Source: Paracoccus acridae (GTDB lineage Bacteria > Pseudomonadota > Alphaproteobacteria > Rhodobacterales > Rhodobacteraceae). From it: a stretch of 64,000 bases of DNA. The number at the start of each line of letters is the position of its first letter. The first letter of the stretch is position 1. The translations under genes and the position numbers were made by a program. The notes beneath the pieces were generated by a model, which was not told where the DNA came from, made no database searches, and saw only the letters and a program-made list of their open reading frames with translations. The DNA is taken from contig NZ_BMIV01000001.1 in assembly GCF_014642735.1 (NCBI RefSeq), forward strand, positions 463,364-527,363, read 5' to 3'. Below, piece after piece: positions 1-6,389 of the stretch.

Positions 1-468
1 GTGGGTCCGTGCCACCCGCGCGGATATCAACGCCGCCTGGTTGTACCGGCGCTTCAGCAACCGCCGCAGATGCAGCGGGATCGGCGCCACGATGGTGTCG
101 GCGTCAATCAGGGGCGCCGCCGTGCGGGCCAGCCATGCCGCCAGCGCAGGCGCCAGGTCCGGCCGGTCGCCATGCTTCAGCGCCAGCACCAGCTTGCGCC
201 CCGCACCGGAATAGACCATCGCCGCCCGACCGCGTTGCCAGGGCCGCGCCATCGACAGGCAGTCGTCGCAGGTCAGCGTCGGATCCTCCGCGCCCGTCCC
301 GTCGTCCGGCAGCGGCACCCCGCAGCGGGCGCAGGCCGCCCCGGTGATGAACCGCGTTTCGGGAAAGCAGGCCGGGCAAAGCTGCCCCGGTCCTTCGGCC
401 CCGCCGGTCACGGGGGTGCTGCACGCCACGCATTGCGGCGGATAAAGCAGGCGCAACGCGCCTTTCAT
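1..468 (-). CDS. comF: ComF-family phosphoribosyltransferase-like protein, 3' end cut by window edge
   Basis: The visible 156 codons read as the N-terminal part of ComF, a competence-linked protein joining a zinc ribbon to a phosphoribosyltransferase-like domain. Cysteine pairs lie at residues 13/16 and 31/34, with further pairs CARC and CDDC downstream. A KRRYNQAAL stretch typical of ComF sits near the cut edge. The rest lies outside the window, so PRPP-binding residues cannot be checked. I chose the ATG at 468 because a purine-rich AGGGGG lies just before it and the protein then begins MKGALRLLYPP, as in relatives. An ATG at 501 is in frame and would overlap the divergent neighbour's start codon. 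Confidence 0.85.
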   Translation of the reverse strand, partial: MKGALRLLYPPQCVACSTPVTGGAEGPGQLCPACFPETRFITGAACARCGVPLPDDGTGAEDPTLTCDDCLSMARPWQRGRAAMVYSGAGRKLVLALKHGDRPDLAPALAAWLARTAAPLIDADTIVAPIPLHLRRLLKRRYNQAALISARVARTH

Positions 469-499
469 CGCCCCCTGAAGCACCCTATGTTCCATCCCC

Positions 500-1339
500 A
501 TGACCACATCCGCACAAGACCGTCCGACCCTGACCGACCGCCCCGCGCTGCTGCGCCAGCGGGACCGGGCGAATCGTCGGGGCTTTGCCGATATCCTGCA
601 CCGGCTTGCCGCCGACGAGATCCAGGATAGGCTGTCCGAGATTAACAGAAGGTTTACCGCACCCGCCGTAGTGACGGGTTTTCCTGACTTCTGGGCACAG
701 GTCCTTCCCGATGCCCGCGTGGTTTCCGACGAACCCGTGCTTGATCTGCAACCCGGCGCGCATGATCTGGTCGTCCACGCCATGGCGCTGCACTGGGCCG
801 ACGATCCGGTGGGCCAGATGGTCCAATGCGCCCGCGCCCTGCGCGAGGACGGGCTGTTCATCGCCGCCTGCTTCGGCGGCCAGACCCTGCAGGAACTGCG
901 CGCCGCCCTGGCCCAGGCCGAGGTGGAGATGACGGGCGGCCTGTCCCCCCGGATCCTGCCGATGGGGGAAATCCGCGACATGGGCGGGCTGCTGGGCCGC
1001 GCCGGGCTGGCCCTGCCGGTGGCCGATCTGGTCACCCAAAAGGCCAGCTATCGCGACCTGTTCCACCTGGCCCATGACCTGCGCGCCATGGGCGAGGGGA
1101 ACGCCATGGCCGCCCGCCTGCGCCGCCCGACAGGACGCGCGGTCTTTGCCCGCGCCGCCGCGATCATGGCGGAACACCATGCCGACCGCGACGATCCGTC
1201 CCGTATCGCCACGACATTCGATCTGGTTTTTCTAACCGGATGGTCGCCCTCGGAGACGCAGCCCAAGCCGCTGCGGCCGGGATCGGCCACGACACGACTT
1301 GAAGACGCGCTGAAAGAAATCAGGACCAGGAAGACATGA
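500..1339 (+). CDS. NDUFAF5/BioC-like class I methyltransferase-fold protein
   Basis: This 279-residue protein resembles the BioC/NDUFAF5 branch of class I SAM methyltransferases; NDUFAF5 acts in complex I assembly in mitochondria. The middle carries the branch-typical HDLVVHAMALHWADDP and a following RALREDGLFIAACFGG strand. The C-terminus has FLTGWSP and QPKPLRPGSA, seen in the same family. The glycine-rich SAM motif I (DxGxGxG) expected around residues 55-70 is not visible; that stretch reads VTGFPDFWAQVLPDAR. SAM binding is therefore uncertain. The gene is divergent from comF and its stop overlaps the hemH start (ATGA), so the two are probably cotranscribed. Confidence 0.8.
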   Translation: MTTSAQDRPTLTDRPALLRQRDRANRRGFADILHRLAADEIQDRLSEINRRFTAPAVVTGFPDFWAQVLPDARVVSDEPVLDLQPGAHDLVVHAMALHWADDPVGQMVQCARALREDGLFIAACFGGQTLQELRAALAQAEVEMTGGLSPRILPMGEIRDMGGLLGRAGLALPVADLVTQKASYRDLFHLAHDLRAMGEGNAMAARLRRPTGRAVFARAAAIMAEHHADRDDPSRIATTFDLVFLTGWSPSETQPKPLRPGSATTRLEDALKEIRTRKT

Positions 1340-2364
1340 AGCCAGCCCATGCGCCCGCAGACCACCCCTCGATCCCCCGGAAGAAGACGGGGATCCTGAT
1401 CGCCAACCTGGGCACGCCGGACGGCTATGACTATTGGTCGATGCGCCGCTATTTGAACGAATTCCTGTCCGACAAGCGGGTGATCGACTATCCGGCCTGG
1501 AAATGGCAGCCGCTGCTGCAGGGGATCATCCTGACCAAGCGGCCCTTCACCTCGGGCAAGAACTACAAGCTGATCTGGAACGAGGACAAGAACGAAAGTC
1601 CGCTGATGACCATCACCCGGTCCCAGACCGAGGCGCTGCGCGAACGCGCCCAGGCCGAATGGGGCGACAGCGTGATGGTCGAATTCTGCATGCGCTATGG
1701 CAACCCCTCAACCCCCGACGTGCTGGACCGGATGGTCAAGGCGGGCTGCCAGCGGATCGTGTTCCTGCCGCTTTATCCGCAATATGCGGGCGCGACCTCG
1801 GCCACGGCGAACGACCAGCTGTTCCGGGCGCTGATGGCGCAGAAATGGCAGCCCGCGGTCCGCACCTGCGAGCCTTACTTCGACCGGCCCGATTACATCG
1901 CGGCCCTTGCGGCGTCGGTCCGCCGGACGCTGGGCGACAAGGTGCCGGCCAAGCTGGTCGCCAGCTATCACGGGATGCCCAAGCGTTACCTGCTGGAGGG
2001 CGATCCCTATCACTGCCAATGCCAGAAAACCTCTCGTCTGCTGAAAGAGGCTCTGGGCTGGCCCGACGGCGTGATCGACACGACCTTCCAGTCCGTCTTC
2101 GGGACCGAGGAATGGCTGCGCCCCTATACGGTCGAACATGTGGCCGAACTGGCGAAGCGCGGCATCACCGACATCGCGGTCATCTCGCCCGCCTTCGCCG
2201 CCGACTGCATCGAGACGCTGGAGGAGATCAACGGTGAGATCCGCGAAAGCTTCGAACACGCGGGCGGCAAGGACTTCACCTATATCCCCTGCCTGAACGA
2301 CGATCCCGCCCATATCGAGGTGATGCTGGAGGTCGTGCGCGAGAACATCGCGGGCTGGATCTGA
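1336..2364 (+). CDS. hemH: Ferrochelatase
   Basis: Ferrochelatase inserts Fe2+ into protoporphyrin IX in the last step of haem synthesis. The 342-residue length suits the bacterial family. The N-terminus has TGILIANLGTPDGYDYWSM, and the metal-binding histidine lies in SYHGMPKRY near residue 212. The conserved acidic helix is visible as DCIETLEEI near residue 295. A CQCQ pair follows PYH in the middle; whether it carries an iron-sulfur cluster cannot be judged from sequence. The start overlaps the upstream stop by 4 bp, implying translational coupling. No separate iron-responsive promoter is evident. Confidence 0.97.
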   Translation: MKPAHAPADHPSIPRKKTGILIANLGTPDGYDYWSMRRYLNEFLSDKRVIDYPAWKWQPLLQGIILTKRPFTSGKNYKLIWNEDKNESPLMTITRSQTEALRERAQAEWGDSVMVEFCMRYGNPSTPDVLDRMVKAGCQRIVFLPLYPQYAGATSATANDQLFRALMAQKWQPAVRTCEPYFDRPDYIAALAASVRRTLGDKVPAKLVASYHGMPKRYLLEGDPYHCQCQKTSRLLKEALGWPDGVIDTTFQSVFGTEEWLRPYTVEHVAELAKRGITDIAVISPAFAADCIETLEEINGEIRESFEHAGGKDFTYIPCLNDDPAHIEVMLEVVRENIAGWI

Positions 2365-2408
2365 CGTTTTTCCTAAGAAAACGTGATCCTGACGGGTTTA
2401 TCCTGTCT

Positions 2409-2433
2409 GGAACCCCTTGGCTGGGGGTCGGTT
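2409..2433 (+). promoter_or_regulatory. Possible EcfG-type general-stress promoter
   Basis: GGAAC at 2409-2413 is followed after 16 bases by GGTT at 2430-2433. The alphaproteobacterial EcfG consensus is GGAAC-N16/17-CGTT, so this has one mismatch. It lies 25 bp upstream of a hydrophilic small-protein gene. A 7-bp inverted repeat ACGTTTT/AAAACGT sits earlier at 2364-2384, just after hemH. This is a pattern match only. Confidence 0.3.
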
Positions 2434-2457
2434 TGGTGTCCAACACAGGAGGAACGG

Positions 2458-3027
2458 ATGACCAGACTGGATGCCCCTGCAACCCCCGAGGAACAGCGTG
2501 CGCTGAGCCGCGATGAAATGGAACTGGCCAACCAGTCCCGCCAGCCCGGACTGGGCCAATTGTCCGACCGGGATCTATCCGATCTGGTGTCTCGCTTGCG
2601 CGAACGACGCAACCGGGCGCGTGACATCGGCGACCGTCAGGGTCGTGAGGCGCGAGGCAAGGCAGCCCCTTCGGGCGCGACGGCCGCAGGCGGCAACGAA
2701 GGCACGCGGAGCAAGCTGGACTATCTGAACGACGCCCTGAACCGGGCAATGGCCGAGCGTCACCGGCGTCGTGCGGATGGCGCGGCGGATGAACTCCAAG
2801 ATGCGCAGCCTGATCAGGTCGAGTTGACGCAGAAGGCGCTTGCCGCAAAGCAGGCGACCGACCGGCCTTCCCCGATGTTGGAGGAGGGCGGGCCGCTGCA
2901 TCCGAACGATCCCGATGCTGATCAGGGCAAGCAGGCCCTGGCCCATACCGAACGCGACACTGCCCCGTCCGGAGCATTCGATCACGCCGGCGAGCGCCCC
3001 GCGCGAGAGCGGTCCAACGCCCGGTAG
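2458..3027 (+). CDS. Charged, low-complexity hypothetical protein
   Basis: I do not recognise a domain in this 189-residue protein. It is very hydrophilic, rich in Arg, Asp, Glu, Gln and Ala, with no signal peptide, membrane segment or cysteine, and looks largely disordered. Residues 36-70 contain several RxR-type basic clusters. The C-terminal third carries PSPMLEEGGPLHPNDPDADQ, resembling small stress-associated proteins of the order. The ATG at 2458 is chosen for its AGGAGG Shine-Dalgarno sequence at -11; an upstream in-frame start at 2383 lacks one. It ends in a strong terminator, so it is a single-gene unit. The GGAAC promoter-like element upstream hints at stress control, which is inference. 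Confidence 0.75.
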   Translation: MTRLDAPATPEEQRALSRDEMELANQSRQPGLGQLSDRDLSDLVSRLRERRNRARDIGDRQGREARGKAAPSGATAAGGNEGTRSKLDYLNDALNRAMAERHRRRADGAADELQDAQPDQVELTQKALAAKQATDRPSPMLEEGGPLHPNDPDADQGKQALAHTERDTAPSGAFDHAGERPARERSNAR

Positions 3028-3058
3028 GGGACGTTCCGAGCCCAAAGAATGCCCAGCG

Positions 3059-3089
3059 AAAAGGCCGCCGGCTGGACCGGCGGCCTTTT
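3059..3089. terminator. Bidirectional rho-independent terminator
   Basis: Perfect 13-bp arms (AAAAGGCCGCCGG and its complement) around the loop CTGGA, with a T run on the plus strand and an A run opposite. It lies between two convergent genes ending at 3027 and 3119, so it can serve both. Confidence 0.85.
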
Positions 3090-3118
3090 CGCTGTTCGAT
3101 GGGGCTGTGCTTATCGGG

Positions 3119-3781
3119 TCAGATCACCAGAACCTGCGTCCCGATCTTGGTCAGGGTATACAGTTCCTTGATATGCTCGTTATACAGGCCGATACAGCCG
3201 TTCGACGATTTGCGGCCGATCTTGCGCGTGTCATGGGTGCCGTGGATGCGGTAATACTGCCAGCTCAGCCACAGCGCATGGGTGCCCAGCGGATTATCCG
3301 GTCCCGGCGGCACGAAATCCGGCCATTCGGGGTTGCGGGCTTTCATCTCGGGGGTGGGCGACCAGCTTGGGCCTTCGACCTTCTTGATGATCTCGGTCCG
3401 GCCGGTGCGGGTCAGATCCTCGCTGACCGGGATGGACGAGGGATAGACGCGGTAGGTGTTGCCGTCTTCAGACCAGTAATGCACCGCACGCGAGGTCAGA
3501 TCGCACAGGATCGCACCGTTGGTGAGGTTCTGGAAATGCGGCTGCCAGCTTTGCGCCGAAAAGCTGGAAATGTTGTGGCGCTGATCGGCGGCCGGGTCGT
3601 ACTGGACCGCACCCGCGTCGGGGGTCGCGCCGGGCATCGCGCCGGGTGTCGCGCTATAGATCGGCTGGCCCGTATAAGGGTCGATCTGCTGGCCGAACGA
3701 CGGCAATGCCAGACCCGCAGCCCCCAAGGCTGCGGCCGAACCCAGGAAGGTCCGGCGATTGATTGCAGATGACTTGCTCAT
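3119..3781 (-). CDS. Tat-exported L,D-transpeptidase (YkuD domain)
   Basis: YkuD L,D-transpeptidases make 3-3 peptidoglycan cross-links or attach proteins to peptidoglycan in the periplasm. This 220-residue protein starts with a twin-arginine signal, INRRTFLGSAAALGAAGLAL, so it is probably exported folded. The catalytic block SSNGCIGLYN has its cysteine near residue 196, and the upstream histidine lies in YRIHGTHDT. The usual Arg two residues after the Cys is replaced by Gly, as in some alphaproteobacterial members. The start at 3781 has AAGGA eight bases upstream and puts the RR motif at the N-terminus; a longer reading to 3832 has no advantage. The gene is divergent from the CAP lipoprotein and has its own promoter. 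Confidence 0.9.
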   Translation of the reverse strand: MSKSSAINRRTFLGSAAALGAAGLALPSFGQQIDPYTGQPIYSATPGAMPGATPDAGAVQYDPAADQRHNISSFSAQSWQPHFQNLTNGAILCDLTSRAVHYWSEDGNTYRVYPSSIPVSEDLTRTGRTEIIKKVEGPSWSPTPEMKARNPEWPDFVPPGPDNPLGTHALWLSWQYYRIHGTHDTRKIGRKSSNGCIGLYNEHIKELYTLTKIGTQVLVI

Positions 3782-3855
3782 CTTCCCATGTCCTTCGAAG
3801 GATGACCGTTCTTGCTGGACGGCCTTGACCACTCCGCCTCATGCGGCAGGAGATT

Positions 3856-3884
3856 TCTATAAGCCGGGCCAGCGATTCCATCAA
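3856..3884 (-). promoter_or_regulatory. Sigma-70-like promoter of the Tat L,D-transpeptidase
   Basis: On the minus strand TTGATG (3884-3879) and TATAGA (3861-3856) are separated by exactly 17 bp. The -10 lies 75 bp upstream of the chosen start codon. Confidence 0.55.
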
Positions 3885-3926
3885 TTCAAAGTGCCGTGGA
3901 CGCGAAGATGCCACAAAGGCGGTTTT

Positions 3927-3938
3927 CACGAATTCGTG
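3927..3938. promoter_or_regulatory. Perfect 12-bp palindrome between two divergent promoters
   Basis: CACGAATTCGTG is a perfect palindrome placed 3 bp before the -35 of the CAP gene promoter and about 40 bp upstream of the -35 of the divergent transpeptidase promoter. Its position suits an operator for a dimeric regulator controlling both genes. The regulator is not known. Confidence 0.35.
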
Positions 3939-3941
3939 GGT

Positions 3942-3970
3942 TTGATCGGTCGGGCGCCATTCGATAGATC
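3942..3970 (+). promoter_or_regulatory. Sigma-70-like promoter of the CAP lipoprotein gene
   Basis: TTGATC and TAGATC are separated by 17 bp, ending 32 bp before the ATG at 4003. A purine-rich GAGGGA lies in the leader. Confidence 0.55.
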
Positions 3971-4002
3971 TGCGCACAAGAAAAACGAGGGATGGCGGAA
4001 AA

Positions 4003-4515
4003 ATGCCGAATTTCAAGGTTATCGCGGCCCTGTCGCTGATGGCGCTGGCGGCGTGCCAGCCGCGCAGCCTGCCTCCGGTCGCGCCGGGCGGGCAGGCGAT
4101 GCCCACGGGCAACCAGATCAGCGCCGCCGAGGAACAGCAAATTCCGATCCGCGTGTTGCAGCAAATCAACACGCTGCGGGCAAACATCGCCGCGCCGGCC
4201 CTGACGCTGAACCCGCAACTGTCCGCGGCGGCCCTGGCACATTCGCGCGACATGTCGGCCCAGAACCGGGCCTGGCACTGGGGGTCGGACGGATCCTCGC
4301 CCTTGGACCGGGCGCGCCGGGCGGGTTATTTCGGCAATGTCGTCGGCGAGAACATCTCGGAATCCTATGAAAACGACATGCAGACGCTGAGCGCCTGGAT
4401 GGGCACCCGCGATACGCGCGATGTCATCATGGACCCGGCCGCCACGAATCTGGGCTTTGCCTGGTATCAGGAACCCTCGGGCAAACTGTGGTGGACGCTG
4501 CTGACGGGCAGTTGA
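4003..4515 (+). CDS. CAP/SCP-domain lipoprotein
   Basis: This 170-residue protein has a lipoprotein signal, MPNFKVIAALSLMALAAC, with the lipidated cysteine at residue 18. It therefore probably sits on a membrane facing the periplasm. The mature part is a single CAP domain (cysteine-rich secretory/PR-1 superfamily). Visible family features are HSRDMSAQNRAWHWGS, a VVGENISES strand and a C-terminal LGFAWYQ...WWTLL block. Bacterial CAP proteins have varied, mostly unproven, roles. Its placement between two peptidoglycan L,D-transpeptidases suggests a cell-wall task, which is inference. It converges on the second transpeptidase across a short hairpin. Confidence 0.88.
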   Translation: MPNFKVIAALSLMALAACQPRSLPPVAPGGQAMPTGNQISAAEEQQIPIRVLQQINTLRANIAAPALTLNPQLSAAALAHSRDMSAQNRAWHWGSDGSSPLDRARRAGYFGNVVGENISESYENDMQTLSAWMGTRDTRDVIMDPAATNLGFAWYQEPSGKLWWTLLTGS

Positions 4516-4520
4516 ATGCA

Positions 4521-4546
4521 AAAGGCCCCGGATCGTCCGAGGCCTT
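4521..4546. terminator. Hairpin between convergent genes
   Basis: AAAGGCC-CCGGA and TCCG-A-GGCCTT form an imperfect stem around TCG between stops at 4515 and 4573. A T run is weak on both sides, so termination may be partial. Confidence 0.5.
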
Positions 4547-4572
4547 GTCCATTCCGGGGCAATCCAGCCGGA

Positions 4573-5088
4573 TCAGGGATTGATGACGATCGGCACGCCG
4601 GGGCGGAGCATCGCATAGACCTCCTCGATTTCCTCGTCCTTGACGGCGATGCAGCCTGCCGTCCAGTCGCGGTTCTTGGGCGCGAAGCGGTTGCCGTCGG
4701 GGCCGCGTCCATGGATGAAGATGTCGCCGCCCGCGTGCCGGCCCAATGCGGCCGCCAGCGCCGTGTCCCGTTCATTCGGATAGGAGACTCCGACAGACAG
4801 GTGATAGCGGCTGCGCGGGTTGAAGCGGTCGATGTAATAGATCCCTTCCGGCGTCTTGCCGTCGCCTTCGAACTGCTTGTGACCCACGGGCACGTTGCCC
4901 AGGCCCACGTCATAGGATTTCAGAACGGTCGTCCCATGCAGAAGATACATCTTCCGGGCGCCCTTGTTGACCACGACCTGGGTCACGGCGGGGCCGTTAT
5001 AGGCCTTGAACTTGCTTTCCGGTTTGCCGCAGGCCGCCACGAAGGCAAGCAAGGAAAAGGCGACGGCGCGGCGCGTTGGCTTGAACAT
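4573..5088 (-). CDS. Lipoprotein-type L,D-transpeptidase family protein
   Basis: A second, unrelated-length YkuD protein (171 residues). The N-terminus RRAVAFSLLAFVAACGKPES reads as a lipobox, so it is probably membrane-anchored, unlike the Tat-exported paralogue 0.8 kb away. The catalytic region is IFIHGRGPDGN followed by DWTAGCIAVKDEEIEE, with Cys near residue 145. YkuD enzymes form 3-3 cross-links or tether envelope proteins. The ATG at 5088 is preferred because AGAGG stands five bases before it; the ATG at 5103 has no ribosome site. It lies 62 bp downstream of the RlmD-like gene on the same strand and may be the last member of that operon. Confidence 0.88.
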   Translation of the reverse strand: MFKPTRRAVAFSLLAFVAACGKPESKFKAYNGPAVTQVVVNKGARKMYLLHGTTVLKSYDVGLGNVPVGHKQFEGDGKTPEGIYYIDRFNPRSRYHLSVGVSYPNERDTALAAALGRHAGGDIFIHGRGPDGNRFAPKNRDWTAGCIAVKDEEIEEVYAMLRPGVPIVINP

Positions 5089-5150
5089 CACTGCCTCTGA
5101 CATTTTTGGTTTTTTATGGCCGTTTCATATCACAAGCCAGTGGGATCTGG

Positions 5151-6389
5151 CTAGGTTCTGGCGAATTCCGCCACGGTTTCGACATGGGGCGACCATCGGA
5201 ACTGATCGACCACCCACAGCCGGGTCAGCGTAAAACCGCCAATGGCAAGAAGCTGCGCATCCCTTGAGAAATTCACCGGATCGCAGGCCACGAAGGCTAT
5301 CTTGTCGATGCGCGAAGCCGCGATTTCACGGGCTTGCGCCTCGGCCCCCGCACGGGGCGGGTCGATCACGATTGCGTCAAACCGGTTCAGTTCGTCGGCC
5401 AGCATCGGTCGGCGGGCAAGGTCGCGAATCTCGGTCGTGACGCGGTTCAGGCCGGGGGCGCCCCGCCACCCGGCGTCCAGGGCGGTCAACGGGGCTGCCA
5501 GCCCCTCGACCGCATGGACCGATGCCCTCTTGGCCAAGGGCAGCGAAAACGTCCCGCATCCTGCGAACAGATCGACGATTCGCGTGGCGCCCGCCGTGAC
5601 AGCCTGAACCCCGGCCAGCAGCGCGGCTTCTCCCTCAAGCGTTGCTTGCAGGAAGCCCGCCGGAGGCAGCACGACCCGCGCAAGACCCATGGGAAGGGCA
5701 GGCGGACGACGGGTGATCGACTGGCCGTCCCCTGCCTGATCCAGCCAGGTCAGCCGCGCCAGATCGCCTTCGTCCGCCAGCGCGGCGAGGTCCTGGAACA
5801 GCGTGGGATCCAGCGGCTTGCCGCCGGTCACGGCCACATCCAGTCCGGCGGGGCCGTGGATCACCGTCATGGACAATTCGCCGCTGCGCGAGGCGCCCGC
5901 CACGGTGATCCGCCGCAGCAGGGGCAGGGCGGCCGTGATCTCGGGCCGCATGACGTGGCATTCGGCCAGATCGACGATCACGTCGGATGCGCGGGCGTGA
6001 AAACCGACCAACGCGCCCTTCTTCGTGCGCCGCCCCGACAGCACCGCCCGCCGCCGCGACCGAGGGGGCGAGACATGGATCCCTTTCACCGGCGCGGGCA
6101 AGCCGCGCGCGGCCAAGGCCGTTTCCACCACCTGCCGCTTCCAGGCGGTCGTGAAGCCTTCGGTTGCGTGCATCAGCGAACAGCCCCCGCAGGCGCGGTA
6201 ATGCGCGCAGACGGGTCGCACCCGGTCTGGCGAGGGCGTGACGATGCGGGGCGCGGCGATGCGCCCCTCTTCGGCTTCGCCCTCGATCTGTTCGCCCGGC
6301 AGGGTCAGGGGCGCCAGGGCGCGGCCCGCCTCACCAACCGCCAACCCGTCGCCGCGACGGCCCAGGCGTTCGACATGCCAAAGGCTCAT
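5151..6389 (-). CDS. RlmD/TrmA-family RNA (uracil-C5) methyltransferase
   Basis: The 412-residue protein belongs to the RumA/TrmA family, which methylates C5 of uracil in 23S rRNA or tRNA. A truncated TRAM-like N-terminus (residues 1-45) precedes the iron-sulfur motif C61-x5-C67-GG-C70; the fourth ligand is probably the Cys in DLAECHVM. The SAM site DLFAGCGTFSL is intact. The nucleophile lies in FVACDPVNFSRD, and the base is expected in the final HVETVAEF. Target base (U1939 of 23S rRNA is the best-known case) is inferred from the cluster-bearing subgroup. Its start overlaps the ABC exporter stop by 4 bp (ATGA). Confidence 0.9.
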   Translation of the reverse strand: MSLWHVERLGRRGDGLAVGEAGRALAPLTLPGEQIEGEAEEGRIAAPRIVTPSPDRVRPVCAHYRACGGCSLMHATEGFTTAWKRQVVETALAARGLPAPVKGIHVSPPRSRRRAVLSGRRTKKGALVGFHARASDVIVDLAECHVMRPEITAALPLLRRITVAGASRSGELSMTVIHGPAGLDVAVTGGKPLDPTLFQDLAALADEGDLARLTWLDQAGDGQSITRRPPALPMGLARVVLPPAGFLQATLEGEAALLAGVQAVTAGATRIVDLFAGCGTFSLPLAKRASVHAVEGLAAPLTALDAGWRGAPGLNRVTTEIRDLARRPMLADELNRFDAIVIDPPRAGAEAQAREIAASRIDKIAFVACDPVNFSRDAQLLAIGGFTLTRLWVVDQFRWSPHVETVAEFART

